Source: Pseudomonas sp. St316 (GTDB lineage: Bacteria > Pseudomonadota > Gammaproteobacteria > Pseudomonadales > Pseudomonadaceae). Taken from it: a stretch of DNA of 64,000 nt. Below, in pieces: positions 47,158 to 56,844 of this stretch. The stretch covers positions 4,092,001 through 4,156,000 of the forward strand of contig NZ_AP021901.1 in the NCBI RefSeq assembly GCF_018325905.1, in the 5' to 3' direction. Position 1 is the stretch's first letter; every line of letters starts with the position of its first letter. The position numbers and the translations under genes were made by a program. A model generated the notes under the pieces. It was not told the origin of the DNA. It did no database searches and saw only the letters and a list, made by a program, of their open reading frames with translations.

Positions 47158-47910
47158 ATGATTTACACGCGCAGTGGGGCAGACGCCCTTGCAAATCGGA
47201 GCGTTATCGTTTCGCCCGGTACCGGGAACCAGCATTGGGGAACGACCTTCTTTGGCCCGCGGAGCTCTCAAGGGCGGGCCCCAGGCCCTCAGGCGACAAT
47301 GTCTGAACTCAGAGCACACGAAGCAGTAGTGCCCCATTTCCACGGGGTGTCGATGTTTCAGTTGTTCATCGCTGGCAGTGGCACACTGGGTAATCGCGGT
47401 CAGGTGCTGGAACCGCTCACCGTCCAGTTCAAAGACCATCACACGGCTTACGGTCCGATCGTGGCGGGCCCGCAAGGGCTGTCCTTCGTCGCCATGCGGA
47501 TGTACACCGGAAACTCCCAACCGGTCTATTTGAGTGAACCTGGCTACCGGGAACAACTGCGTCCCAGCAAACGCCGGCACCTGACGTCCGAGCCCATCAA
47601 GTTCTCCATTGCCCCTGTGATGCAGGCCCGCGAAGAAGCGAGTTGGGAACTGCTTTTTGAAGATGAGGCAGATGGCTTGCGCGCTCAGGTATTACGATTG
47701 GGCGCTGGTATGAAGGTGGACGGTCCGCCCCCTGGTATTGCATCGGGTTATTACGTTTTCGTCGGAAACGGCAGCGTGCTGCATGGCGAAGAGGAGCTTC
47801 CTCTCTGGTCCATGATCGTCGTGGAATCAACTGAGGAAAAGTTCGAGATCCAAGCAGGCGACCAAGGTGCCGAGGTCCTCGTGCTCCAGTACCCCCGGGA
47901 AGAGATTTGA
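47158..47910 (+). CDS. Cupin-fold protein
   Basis: 250 aa. TTG, GTG and ATG codons follow each other at 47152-47160, with AGGAG 10 bases before the ATG. Two beta-barrel halves: HEAVVPHFHGVSMFQLFIAG holds a metal-site-like His pair in the first, and the second half (DGLRAQVLRLGAGMKVDG; GYYVFVGNGSVLHGEEELPL) has few His, so only one metal site is likely. Bicupin of unknown reaction. Divergent from the synthetase operon and sharing its control region, so it probably belongs to the same regulon. Confidence 0.8.
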   Translation: MIYTRSGADALANRSVIVSPGTGNQHWGTTFFGPRSSQGRAPGPQATMSELRAHEAVVPHFHGVSMFQLFIAGSGTLGNRGQVLEPLTVQFKDHHTAYGPIVAGPQGLSFVAMRMYTGNSQPVYLSEPGYREQLRPSKRRHLTSEPIKFSIAPVMQAREEASWELLFEDEADGLRAQVLRLGAGMKVDGPPPGIASGYYVFVGNGSVLHGEEELPLWSMIVVESTEEKFEIQAGDQGAEVLVLQYPREEI

Positions 47911-48162
47911 AGTAGGGCCCCTCCGGCGGACTGACATTCGCTGGTCGCGTGCCCAACGTTAACGCGTAAGAAACACGGCTTCACCCTATCAAACAATAAA
48001 CAAGTCTACGCCCCTGAGGGGGAGTAAAAGGCTTTGCACAATGGAGTTCGTTATGAGCATTGGCGTAACGTTCAATTTCAAAGGGCTGGTCGTGCCGATA
48101 TCCGGCGCGCCCCCAGCCGGCTATTCGCTACGACCGCTTTACCCACGCTGACACAACTCGAC

Positions 48163-49296
48163 ATGCCTGCGCCGCACACAGTGATAAACGCGACAAGCAT
48201 TCATGCCTGTAGGAAACGTTCGGATAGAAGAAACAGCACCAGTGTTCATGGGGCGCTCAAAAAACTCCAGCTCCGCAGCCTGCTGGCCTGTCTGGCCATT
48301 GGCGCCGCCAGCGTTGCTACAGGCGCATACGCCGGGCCACTCCCCTCCTCTTCATCATTGGCCTACGACAAGCAGACCCAAGACCCAGTGCCCATCCCAG
48401 TATCGGAACGAAGCCTTCCAACGGTTACAGCTCAAACCTGGTTCAAAGCATCCAACGAAGGACGGATACTGGAAGGCGCCATCTTTGACCGCGAGGGCAA
48501 CCTGCTTTTCTGTGATGTTTCGGGTAAACGCGTACTTCGCCTGTCGCCGACCAAACAGCTTTCAATCGTAGCCACGATAGAGAACCTCTCCCCTGGTGGA
48601 CTGGCATTTCATCCCGACGGACGCCTGTTCATCGCGGCTCTCGATCTGAATCGCAACCTCGGCGCGATTTTCGCAGTCAAACCCGATGGCACGGGAATGC
48701 AAACCATCATCGCGCAAGACGCCGGATTCATGCCCAATGACTTGGTGTTCAATAAAGAGGGTGGTTTTTACTTCAGTGACTTCAAAGGTATTTCGACCGA
48801 GCCAAAGGGCGGAATCTATTACGTTTCTCCCGATCTTTCGACTCCCGTTGTCGTCTTGCCGCATCTCTCGATGGCCAACGGCGTTACGCTAAGTCCAGAC
48901 GGAAAAACGCTGTGGGCAACTGAATTTGGCCGCAATCTTCTGCATCGCATCGACCTGGCCAACGCTACTACCATCGCCACCATCAGCTCGTCCATCCCCT
49001 ACCGTTTCACGGGGCCCTCCCCCGATTCGATGCGGGTCGACGCCGATGGCAATGTCTATGTGGCGATCTATGGGCAAGGTCGTGTAATGGTCTTTAACCA
49101 GATCGGTATCCCGATTGGTCAGGTGCTGCTGCCGGGGCGCGAACAAGGGCACAACCTGCTATCGACTAGCCTCGCCATTGATCCCAATACGAACACCTTG
49201 TACTCCGTCACCAGTGATGGAGATAAGGGGCAAGGAGCGACAATATTCAGTGCCAAGGTGTTCACCCATGGCTTGCCTCCGGCGTCATTCAAATGA
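48163..49296 (+). CDS. Exported SMP-30/gluconolactonase/LRE-like lactonase
   Basis: 377 aa from the ATG at 48163. A secretion signal is inside the frame (LRSLLACLAIGAASVATGAYA), about 35 residues after this start; the TTG at 48034 has a GGGGGAG ribosome site but would put 80 residues before the signal, so the start is uncertain and an upstream frameshift is possible. EGAIFDREGNLLFCDVSGKRV, GLAFHPDGRLFIAAL and PNDLVFNKEGGFYFSDF are SMP-30 propeller motifs. A periplasmic lactonase beside a PQQ dehydrogenase fits hydrolysis of the lactone that enzyme makes (inference). Confidence 0.85.
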   Translation: MPAPHTVINATSIHACRKRSDRRNSTSVHGALKKLQLRSLLACLAIGAASVATGAYAGPLPSSSSLAYDKQTQDPVPIPVSERSLPTVTAQTWFKASNEGRILEGAIFDREGNLLFCDVSGKRVLRLSPTKQLSIVATIENLSPGGLAFHPDGRLFIAALDLNRNLGAIFAVKPDGTGMQTIIAQDAGFMPNDLVFNKEGGFYFSDFKGISTEPKGGIYYVSPDLSTPVVVLPHLSMANGVTLSPDGKTLWATEFGRNLLHRIDLANATTIATISSSIPYRFTGPSPDSMRVDADGNVYVAIYGQGRVMVFNQIGIPIGQVLLPGREQGHNLLSTSLAIDPNTNTLYSVTSDGDKGQGATIFSAKVFTHGLPPASFK

Positions 49297-49354
49297 GCCG
49301 CCTCAATGCTTGTTACCAACACGTGTGTCCTATTGATCACATGGAGAAACCCTT

Positions 49355-51790
49355 ATGACCCCTATTGGCGCAGAGCCTGACTCTTTGAATGCCAAGCGCG
49401 ATACGACAAAAGCTTCGCGATGGGTATGTCGTATCTTTGCCATTGTATTACTGATACTCGGCTTGGCCCTTTCCATTGGCGGTGTCATCTTGGTTGCGGA
49501 CGCAGGTTCTGCGTACTACCTGATCACCGGGCTGGCCTTCATCACAAGCGCTGTATTTCTCTGGCGCGGTGATGCGCGAGGGGTTTGGGTCTATGCCGCA
49601 ATGCTGGTCTGGACCACGGCCTGGAGTTTGTGGGAGGTGGGTTTTAACGGTTGGCAACTGGCGCCCAGACTGATTGGTCCGTTCGTTCTCGGCGCAGTAC
49701 TTCTGCTACCGCATTTCACCCGACTCACGCCTGCGCCGAACACCCGGAAGCTTCCACGCGGCTGGCCATCGTTTGCCGGCGGCCTGGCCGCTGCAATCGC
49801 CTTGGGGAGCGTCACTCACGCTTTCGGACCTGACGCACCGGACTTTCCGATGTTGAGACGCGGCTTGCAATCGCAGGCGCCAGCGAAACTGCCTGAACCA
49901 ATGGCCAACAACGAACGTACCGACTGGCAAGCCTACGGCAACGACCAGGGTGGAACCCGCTTCAGTCCGCTAGCAGACATTGACACAACCAACGTTTCGA
50001 AGCTGGTCAAAGTCTGGGAAGCCGACATGGCACCGGTGAACGGCGATCTCAACGCCATCGAAGGCACCCCCATCATGATGGGTAGTTCCCTGTACGCGTG
50101 TGATGGCAATAACGGTATTCATGCATTCGATGCGGAAACCGGCAAAGAATTGTGGCGCCGCGACATTTCCAACGGCGTACCACAGTCGGGTAAACCTTGT
50201 CGGGGTGTGGCGTACTACAAAGTGCCTGACACCAATGGGTTTTGCTCGGAACGCATCTACGCCCCCAGCCACAACCCCACACTGGTGGCACTGGATGCGA
50301 AAACCGGAGAATATTGCCCAGGGTTTGGTAACAACGGCGCGGTCGATCTGACAAAGGGCGTCGCACCTTACCCACATGGCTTGTTCTACGTCAGCTCGGC
50401 ACCGCAAGTTATCCGCGGCAAGATTGTCGTCGGTGGTGGCATTCCCGACGGGCAATATTGGGGTGGTCCGTCAGGCGTCATCAGGGCGTTTGATGCGGTG
50501 ACAGGCGAACTCGCCTGGGCCTTTGATGCCGGCGCGCCGAATCGTCTCGGCCTGCCACCTGAAGGGCAGTACTACACGCCTTCCACCCCCAACAGCTGGG
50601 CCCCTATCAGCGCGGATGAGAAGCTCGGTCTTGTCTATTTGCCAGTGGGCAACGCGACACCTGATGCTTACGGTGGGCAGCGCCGTCCCTATGACGAGGA
50701 TATCTCCAGTGCGGTAATCGCTCTCGACGCGGAGACGGGTCGACTGCGCTGGAAATTCCAGGCCACGCACCACGACATCTGGGATTATGACGTCGCTTCC
50801 CAGCCCACTCTGTTGAATTGGCCTACCGCAAAGGGCATGCGGCCAGCGCTGATCCAACCGACCAAACGCGGCGAGATTTTCGTGCTCGACCGCGAGACTG
50901 GCGAACCGATCAAGGCGGTGGAAGAACAGCCTGTGCCTCAGCGTGACATTGCCAAAGGCGAATGGCTGTCCCCTACCCAACCTGCCTCTGTCGAGCTCCC
51001 TGCTTTCAGGGGGCCTCAACTGCGCGAAAAAGACATGTGGGGTGCGACGCCGATCGACCAAATGGTTTGCCGGATCATGTTCAAACAATCGCGCTACGAG
51101 GGCCAATTCACGCCCATCACGCTCGACAAGAATGTCTTGATCGATCCCGGTTCAATGGGTGGTGTGAACTGGAATGGCATCTCGCTGGACGTTGATCGCG
51201 GGCTGATGATCGTCAACTGGACTCAGGTCCCTGACCGAATCGAATTGGTAACACGCGAAGAAGCAACGCAACGCAATTTCAGGATTGCACCTGGTCTGGA
51301 CGCAGGGGGACAAGCCGAGCAGCCTATGCTTGACACGCCATACGGCGCTTATCGGGTCAACTTCCTTTCGCAGCTTGGCATTCCTTGCAATGCGCCGCCT
51401 TGGGGCCTGATTGGCGCTGTTGATCTTGTCAGTGGCAAGCTCATCTGGTCCAAGCCATTTGGCTCACCGCGTGACATTGGTCCGTTCGGTCTGCCGACCC
51501 TGGTTTCCATCCCGATCGGTACACCGACCGCCGGTGGCGCCGTGACGACCCGTGGCGGCCTGGTATTTATCGGCGGTGCAGCAGAGCATACGTTCCGTGC
51601 CCTGGATGCTGCCACCGGCCGGGAGCTGTGGAGCAGTCGCCTTGCCACCAGCGCCAATGCCACGCCCATGACCTACCGCAGTCCGGTCAGCGGAAGGCAA
51701 TTTGTGGTGGTCGCCGAGGGTGGGCGCCCGCATTATCGTACGAAGCCTGGTTCGAAGCTGGTTGCCTTTGCAATTCCAGATGGCAAGTAA
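49355..51790 (+). CDS. Membrane-bound PQQ-dependent dehydrogenase (glucose/quinate/shikimate family)
   Basis: 811 aa. Five membrane segments fill residues about 20-150, then a PQQ eight-bladed propeller starts at DWQAYGNDQGGTRFSPL (about 190) and runs to the end; PWGLIGAVDLVSGKLIWSKP and TRGGLVFIGGAAEHTFRALD are typical blade repeats. The enzyme oxidises a sugar or polyol in the periplasm and passes electrons to ubiquinone. GGAG before ATG. PQQ synthesis genes and an OprB porin lie in the next 8 kb. Glucose versus quinate preference cannot be told here. Confidence 0.93.
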   Translation: MTPIGAEPDSLNAKRDTTKASRWVCRIFAIVLLILGLALSIGGVILVADAGSAYYLITGLAFITSAVFLWRGDARGVWVYAAMLVWTTAWSLWEVGFNGWQLAPRLIGPFVLGAVLLLPHFTRLTPAPNTRKLPRGWPSFAGGLAAAIALGSVTHAFGPDAPDFPMLRRGLQSQAPAKLPEPMANNERTDWQAYGNDQGGTRFSPLADIDTTNVSKLVKVWEADMAPVNGDLNAIEGTPIMMGSSLYACDGNNGIHAFDAETGKELWRRDISNGVPQSGKPCRGVAYYKVPDTNGFCSERIYAPSHNPTLVALDAKTGEYCPGFGNNGAVDLTKGVAPYPHGLFYVSSAPQVIRGKIVVGGGIPDGQYWGGPSGVIRAFDAVTGELAWAFDAGAPNRLGLPPEGQYYTPSTPNSWAPISADEKLGLVYLPVGNATPDAYGGQRRPYDEDISSAVIALDAETGRLRWKFQATHHDIWDYDVASQPTLLNWPTAKGMRPALIQPTKRGEIFVLDRETGEPIKAVEEQPVPQRDIAKGEWLSPTQPASVELPAFRGPQLREKDMWGATPIDQMVCRIMFKQSRYEGQFTPITLDKNVLIDPGSMGGVNWNGISLDVDRGLMIVNWTQVPDRIELVTREEATQRNFRIAPGLDAGGQAEQPMLDTPYGAYRVNFLSQLGIPCNAPPWGLIGAVDLVSGKLIWSKPFGSPRDIGPFGLPTLVSIPIGTPTAGGAVTTRGGLVFIGGAAEHTFRALDAATGRELWSSRLATSANATPMTYRSPVSGRQFVVVAEGGRPHYRTKPGSKLVAFAIPDGK

Positions 51791-51906
51791 TGGCGGCTGA
51801 CAATAGCTGTTCAACCAAGGAGCCGGTCCATCGTGACCTGTCTCCAAAGTCTTGAACTGGGCAAATTTGCCTGCCTCTGAAATGGGTCTATATCCATTTC
51901 AGTATC

Positions 51907-51940
51907 AAAACGCCCGGTGCATTTGCATCGGGCGTTTTGT
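51907..51940 (+). terminator. Rho-independent terminator after the PQQ dehydrogenase
   Basis: AAAACGCCCGGTGC, loop ATTT, then GCATCGGGCGTTTT: a stem with one mismatch and a T run. It separates the dehydrogenase from tcuAB. Confidence 0.85.
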
Positions 51941-52112
51941 GTTTCAGGGAGAGTGGTAACGCCTGCCACATATCCCCCTGCACAGAAACATCACCCTTCA
52001 CTAAAACTGAAGCCCTCACCTCTAAATCCGCCTTTCGCCGCGATGAGCCCATCCCTATGGTTAATCCACTGGCGGCAGTCACTTCGCCCTGCCAGTGAAT
52101 CGAGGAGATACG

Positions 52113-53567
52113 ATGGTCGACGTTCTGGTGATAGGTGGCGGCAACGCTGCGTTATGTGCCGCATTGATGGCACGAGAGGCAGGCGCCAGCGTGATGCTGC
52201 TGGAAGGCTCGCCGAAAGTCTGGCGCGGTGGAAATTCGCAGCACACGCGCAACCTGCGCTGCATGCACGATGCGCCTCAGGATGTGCTGGTCGATGCCTA
52301 TCCCGAAGAAGAATACTGGCAAGATCTGCTTAAAGTCACCGGTGGTCTTACCAACGAGAAACTGGCGCGCATCGCCATTCGCGCCTCGTCATCTTGCCGT
52401 GATTGGATGCGTTCACATGGTGTGCACTTTCAGCCGCCCTTGTCGGGTGCTCTGCACGTGGCGCGCACCAACGCGTTTTTCATGGGCGGCGGAAAGGCAC
52501 TGGTCAATGCTTACTTTCGCAGCGCCGAACGCTTGGGCGTGAAGATCCGTTATGACGCTCAGGTCACCGACATAGAACTGGAAAACGGTGCTTTCGTCGC
52601 AGCTCACCTGGCCGAACGGGTGATAGATGGACAGCGATTCCCAGCGGAGCGTATCGAAGCTCGCGCCTGCGTCCTGGCTGCTGGCGGATTTGAATCCAAT
52701 CGCGAATGGTTACGGGAGGCTTGGGGCCAAAACGAGCGTGGTGAATGGCCATCGGACAACTTTCTGATTCGCGGCACCCGCTTCAATACCGGTGTGTTGT
52801 TGCGACGGATGCTCGATCTTGGCGCCGATTCAGTCGGCGACCCAACCCAGGCACATATGGTTGCCATCGACGCCCGGGCTCCGCTTTACGACGGAGGTAT
52901 CTGTACCCGCATCGACTGCGTGTCCCTGGGCGTGGTTGTCAACCGCGATGGAAAACGGTTTTACGATGAGGGTGAGGATTTCTGGCCCAAACGTTATGCG
53001 ATTTGGGGCCGTCTGGTTGCGGGACAACCCAACCAGCAGGCCTACTCGATTATCGACCAACAGGCGCTTGGCCGCTTCATGCCGCCGGTGTTCCCTGGAA
53101 CCACAGCCCGGACGTTGCCAGAACTGGCTCGCCTGTTGAACTTGCCGCAAACGCAGTTCGTTAAAACCATCGAAGACTACAACAACGCTTGCCATGTCGG
53201 CACGTTCGACCACACCACGCTCGACGACTGCCATACCGAAGGGCTTACTCCCGCCAAGACTCACTGGGCAAGGCCGCTCACCAAACCACCCTACTACGCC
53301 TACCCCCTCAAGCCAGGCGTCACCTTTACCTATCTCGGCCTGGCGACCGACGAAACGGCCGCCGTGCACTTTGATGGCAAGGCCAGCCCGAACCTGTTTG
53401 TCGCCGGAGAAATGATGGCTGGCAACGTACTGGGCAAGGGTTATACCGCGGGTATTGGCATGGCCATCGGTACTGCCTTCGGACGAATCGCTGGCGTACA
53501 GGCCGCGCTTTGTGCGGGGTTTGGTCTTTCTCCTGTGAACTCGGAGCTTCAACATGCAGCTGTTTGA
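52113..53567 (+). CDS. tcuA: FAD-dependent tricarballylate dehydrogenase TcuA
   Basis: 484 aa from the ATG at 52113 (GAGGAG 5 bases upstream). [17 protein letters not shown] is the FAD loop; [34 protein letters not shown] and [14 protein letters not shown] are diagnostic of TcuA. The C-terminal [19 protein letters not shown] completes the FAD fold. TcuA oxidises tricarballylate to cis-aconitate and is re-oxidised by TcuB. It overlaps tcuB by 14 bases. No tricarballylate transporter (tcuC) or adjacent tcuR was found. Confidence 0.93.
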   Translation: MVDVLVIGGGNAALCAALMAREAGASVMLLEGSPKVWRGGNSQHTRNLRCMHDAPQDVLVDAYPEEEYWQDLLKVTGGLTNEKLARIAIRASSSCRDWMRSHGVHFQPPLSGALHVARTNAFFMGGGKALVNAYFRSAERLGVKIRYDAQVTDIELENGAFVAAHLAERVIDGQRFPAERIEARACVLAAGGFESNREWLREAWGQNERGEWPSDNFLIRGTRFNTGVLLRRMLDLGADSVGDPTQAHMVAIDARAPLYDGGICTRIDCVSLGVVVNRDGKRFYDEGEDFWPKRYAIWGRLVAGQPNQQAYSIIDQQALGRFMPPVFPGTTARTLPELARLLNLPQTQFVKTIEDYNNACHVGTFDHTTLDDCHTEGLTPAKTHWARPLTKPPYYAYPLKPGVTFTYLGLATDETAAVHFDGKASPNLFVAGEMMAGNVLGKGYTAGIGMAIGTAFGRIAGVQAALCAGFGLSPVNSELQHAAV

Positions 53568-54711
53568 TCCCCAGGTATCCAGCCAACTGATCCCGGCCCT
53601 CAACCTGCAGGAAACCGAAGTCGAACGGCAGATGACCATTTGCAATGCCTGCCGCTATTGCGAAGGTTTCTGTGCCGTATTCCCCGCAATGACCCGGCAT
53701 CTGGAATTCGGTCAGGCCGACATTCATTACTTGGCGAACCTTTGCCACAACTGCGGCGCGTGCCTGTCGGCTTGCCAATACGCTGCCCCGCACGAATTTG
53801 CAGTCAACGTACCCAAAGCCATGGCCAAGGTGCGGCTGGAAACCTACACCAGTTACGCCTGGCCGCAGCCACTGGGTAAATTGTACCAACGCAACGGCCT
53901 TACCTTGGGGCTGGCTTCAGGCGCTGGGTTGGCGCTGTTCCTGTCGCTTACCTTGATGATCATGGGCAACCTGTTCGTTGCCATGCCAGGCGGTAACTTC
54001 TACGGGATTTTTCCACACAACACGTTGGCACTGATGTTCAGCGCGGTGTTCGGTTTTGCCGTGTTGGCCCTGGGTATCGGCGTGCGTCGATTCTGGCGCG
54101 AAATCTCACCCGCCGAGGCACCTCTGCCGTTGAAAGCCAGTGCGGCCCTGGAGGCCGGCGCCAACGTCGCACAACTCAAGTACCTGGACGGCGGACATGG
54201 GGAAGGCTGCAACAACGCCGACGACGCATTCACCCTATGGCGCCGCCGCTTTCACCACCTCACCTTCTATGGGTTCATGCTGTGCTTCGCAGCCACAGGC
54301 GTTGCCACTCTTTATCATTTTTTACTCGATTGGTCGGCGCCCTACCCGGTTATGAGCCTGCCAGTGCTGCTCGGCATTTTCGGTGGCGTAGGTCTGCTGA
54401 TCGGCCCAGCAGGTTTGCTCTGGATGAATCTGCGGCGTAACCCGCAACAAGGGGACGAGAATCAGAAACCGATGGATCGTGGCTTCATCGCGCTTCTGTT
54501 CCTGGTCAGCGCTAGCGGTCTTGCATTGCTTGCCGGGCGCGAAACCAGCGCGTTGGGCTTATTGCTTGCCATCCACCTGGGTCTGGTCATGGCGTTCTTT
54601 CTGACCATGCCCTATAGCAAATTCGCCCACGGCATATTCCGCAGCGCTGCATTGCTGAAATACACCATTGAAAAACGCCAACCCAACCCAATCAGTGCGG
54701 GCGGCGAATGA
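53554..54711 (+). CDS. tcuB: Tricarballylate utilisation protein TcuB (Fe-S/heme membrane electron carrier)
   Basis: 385 aa. Two Cys clusters for [4Fe-4S] centres near the N-terminus ([15 protein letters not shown] and [13 protein letters not shown]), then about six membrane helices from residue 115 that should bind heme (several His, e.g. [13 protein letters not shown]). It carries electrons from TcuA into the quinone pool. GGAG before ATG; translationally coupled to tcuA by overlap. Confidence 0.93.
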   Translation: MQLFDPQVSSQLIPALNLQETEVERQMTICNACRYCEGFCAVFPAMTRHLEFGQADIHYLANLCHNCGACLSACQYAAPHEFAVNVPKAMAKVRLETYTSYAWPQPLGKLYQRNGLTLGLASGAGLALFLSLTLMIMGNLFVAMPGGNFYGIFPHNTLALMFSAVFGFAVLALGIGVRRFWREISPAEAPLPLKASAALEAGANVAQLKYLDGGHGEGCNNADDAFTLWRRRFHHLTFYGFMLCFAATGVATLYHFLLDWSAPYPVMSLPVLLGIFGGVGLLIGPAGLLWMNLRRNPQQGDENQKPMDRGFIALLFLVSASGLALLAGRETSALGLLLAIHLGLVMAFFLTMPYSKFAHGIFRSAALLKYTIEKRQPNPISAGGE

Positions 54712-55036
54712 CCGGTATTTTCAAGAGCGCGCCGACGGCATCTTCGGCGCCGTTAAGTTGAAAGCAACCTTCATGACAATCACAAGGAGAGCGTTACCCA
54801 TGTTCAAATAAATTACCGAGATATTCCGCAAGAACAGACGTGGCATGACTTAGATCCCGTCTTCTCATCAACTTACCGTGTGTCACGTCAAGCTCGACGC
54901 TTCCACAAAAAAGAATCCAGTAGTGCTTCGCTGGGTTCAACCCGTTGCAGACATTCTTTAATGCTCTTCCGGGCGGAAGATCAACCTGAAGATGTGTTCG
55001 ATTATCTGACTAATAAAAACAAAAGCAGAGATTATC
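54712..55036. other. Intergenic region between tcuB and the porin
   Basis: About 325 bases. A ribosome-site-like AAGGAGAG precedes ATG TTC AAA TAA at 54800, only a 3-codon frame, perhaps the stub of a lost gene. No other supported feature. Confidence 0.5.
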
Positions 55037-56365
55037 ATGACCACTCATTTGAACTGCAACACGCTTAATATTTCCGCCGCATTGTTGCTGCTTTGCGGAG
55101 CGACCAACAGTCATGCACAAGAAGCCTTCAGTCCTGAGTCACCTTGGATGTTGGGAGACTGGGGCGGCCTACGCACAGAACTGCTTGAAAAAGGTTATAC
55201 CTTTAACGTGCTCTACACGGGCGACGCCGCAACGAATCTTGCCGGTGGCTACGATTCTCACACCACGGCGCGGTATACCGATCAACTTGCGCTGATGAGC
55301 AATTTTGACCTTGAGAAAATACTCGGCTGGGAAGGCGCTGATTTTCAATTCACGATATCGGACCGTAACGGGCGCAATCTCACCAACGATGTGCTCACCG
55401 ATCCTCGGGTGGGAGGAATCAGTCAGGTCCAAGAGGTATACGGGCGCGGCCAGACCTGGCGGCTTACACAACTCTGGTACCGTCAAAAGTTCTTTGACGG
55501 CGGGCTGGATATCAAACTGGGCCGCATGAACTTTGGCGAGGACTTCGGCAGCTTCCCCTGCAAATTCCAGAACTTGGCATTCTGCGGCGCACAGCCGGGT
55601 AACTGGGCCGGCGATATCATTTATAACTGGCCAATCACTCAATGGGCGGGCCGCGTAAAGGTCGCTTTGAGCGATGATACTTATGCGCAGATCGGTGCGT
55701 ACGAGCAGAACCCTTCCTACCTGGAAATAGGTAACGGCTTCAAACTCAGCGGCAGCGGTAATGAGGGTACCTTGGTACCTGTCGAGCTGGTCCATACCAC
55801 GTCGCTGGGAGCCGGACGGCTGCCAGGGGAATATCGCGTAGGGGCGTATTACAGCAGCCGTGACGCAAACGACGTCAACACAGAAGAAAACGGCATAGCA
55901 AAATCCCGCGACAGTAAACACGGCGCATGGATTGCCGGGCAACAACAGGTCTGGAAAGATCCAGACTTCGCCGCTCGTGGGCTGACGGTGTTCGCCTATG
56001 CCACGGTGCATGACAAAGCCACCAATATGATCGATCGCTATGCGCAAGTAGGCGCTTACTACACGGCCCCCTTCAAATCTCGCCCGAATGACGAGATCGG
56101 CGTCGCCATCGCCAGTCTCCACGTGAATAACCGATTCACAGATCATCAGCAGCAACTGAACGAGCGGGCGGGCGTCAGCGATTACGACGACCCTCGCTAC
56201 ACACCGACCCAAAGCTCAGAAACCAACATGGAAATCTACTATGGCTTTGGCGTGACCAAGTGGCTGACCGTGCGCCCCAACCTGCAATTTGTAGGCAATC
56301 CTGGCGGAGTCAGCGAGGTCAGGGATGCGTGGGTGGCCGGTTTGAAATTCGAGACCAGCCTGTAA
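55037..56365 (+). CDS. OprB-family carbohydrate-selective porin
   Basis: 442 aa. Signal peptide about residues 1-27 (cut near SHA-QEA), then the OprB hallmark GDWGGLRTELLEKGYTF and a beta-barrel with alternating strands ending in a C-terminal FETSL-type strand with a hydrophobic residue for outer-membrane assembly. LGRMNFGEDFGSFPC is also typical. OprB admits glucose and related sugars to the periplasm, fitting the nearby PQQ sugar dehydrogenase and lactonase. Confidence 0.92.
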   Translation: MTTHLNCNTLNISAALLLLCGATNSHAQEAFSPESPWMLGDWGGLRTELLEKGYTFNVLYTGDAATNLAGGYDSHTTARYTDQLALMSNFDLEKILGWEGADFQFTISDRNGRNLTNDVLTDPRVGGISQVQEVYGRGQTWRLTQLWYRQKFFDGGLDIKLGRMNFGEDFGSFPCKFQNLAFCGAQPGNWAGDIIYNWPITQWAGRVKVALSDDTYAQIGAYEQNPSYLEIGNGFKLSGSGNEGTLVPVELVHTTSLGAGRLPGEYRVGAYYSSRDANDVNTEENGIAKSRDSKHGAWIAGQQQVWKDPDFAARGLTVFAYATVHDKATNMIDRYAQVGAYYTAPFKSRPNDEIGVAIASLHVNNRFTDHQQQLNERAGVSDYDDPRYTPTQSSETNMEIYYGFGVTKWLTVRPNLQFVGNPGGVSEVRDAWVAGLKFETSL

Positions 56366-56697
56366 GGGGCTCTTCCAATGCAGTTTTTTTCAGCCTGAGT
56401 TCGCACCAACATGGGAGAGTACGACAATGACATTTTGCAGCCTGCAGAATCGAGTTCAATTGTTCGCGAAGTGCGTCGTGGCCCTCGCCTCTAAATTGTC
56501 GAGTCACTCGTTCTCGTACTTGGACCAATTCCCTGAAGGCGTCCTGCTACCCGATCGTCGGGCAGTACCAGACGAGGTATAACAACCGAAACACGGCGTC
56601 GTAGGTTGGGTGCGCCTTGGAACGCTGCAAAATGATCCCAACCAAACTCAGAAATATGTACCTGACAAACGTCTCATCACTTGATAGGAGTACTTTC
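56366..56697. other. Leader region before pqqA
   Basis: 332 bases between the porin stop and pqqA. No recognised gene; it should hold the pqq promoter. A ribosome site AGGAG lies 8 bases before the pqqA ATG. Confidence 0.5.
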
Positions 56698-56772
56698 ATG
56701 TCTTGGTCCAAACCTGCTTACACCGACCTGCGTATCGGTTTTGAAGTCACCATGTACTTCGCAAACCGTTAA
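56698..56772 (+). CDS. pqqA: PQQ precursor peptide PqqA
   Basis: 24 residues. The conserved Glu and Tyr that become PQQ are in EVTMY (Glu16, Tyr20); the whole peptide matches the Pseudomonas PqqA pattern ([14 protein letters not shown] before, FANR after). TAGGAG precedes the ATG. PqqE joins Glu to Tyr with PqqD as chaperone, and proteolysis and PqqB/PqqC finish the cofactor. It is too short for ordinary gene finders. Confidence 0.95.
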   Translation: MSWSKPAYTDLRIGFEVTMYFANR

Positions 56773-56791
56773 GTTTGTACCTGATGGACAG

Positions 56792-56820
56792 CGCCTCGGC
56801 CTGCCGAGGCGTTTTATTTT
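56792..56820 (+). terminator. Attenuator hairpin between pqqA and pqqB
   Basis: CGCCTCGG, loop CCTG, CCGAGGCG: a perfect 8-bp stem (56792-56811) followed by TTTTATTTT. It lies between pqqA and pqqB on the coding strand. It should end many transcripts after pqqA and so give excess precursor peptide over the enzymes. Confidence 0.85.
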
Positions 56821-56844
56821 CGGTTCCAGAATGATGGAGCAACC

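Noticed and set aside
54880..55068. 62-codon frame before the porin
   Set aside because: Begins with GTG without a ribosome site, overlaps the porin start and resembles no known protein.
56396..56640. Possible gene in the pqqA leader
   Set aside because: Only fragmentary frames on either strand, none with a family match.
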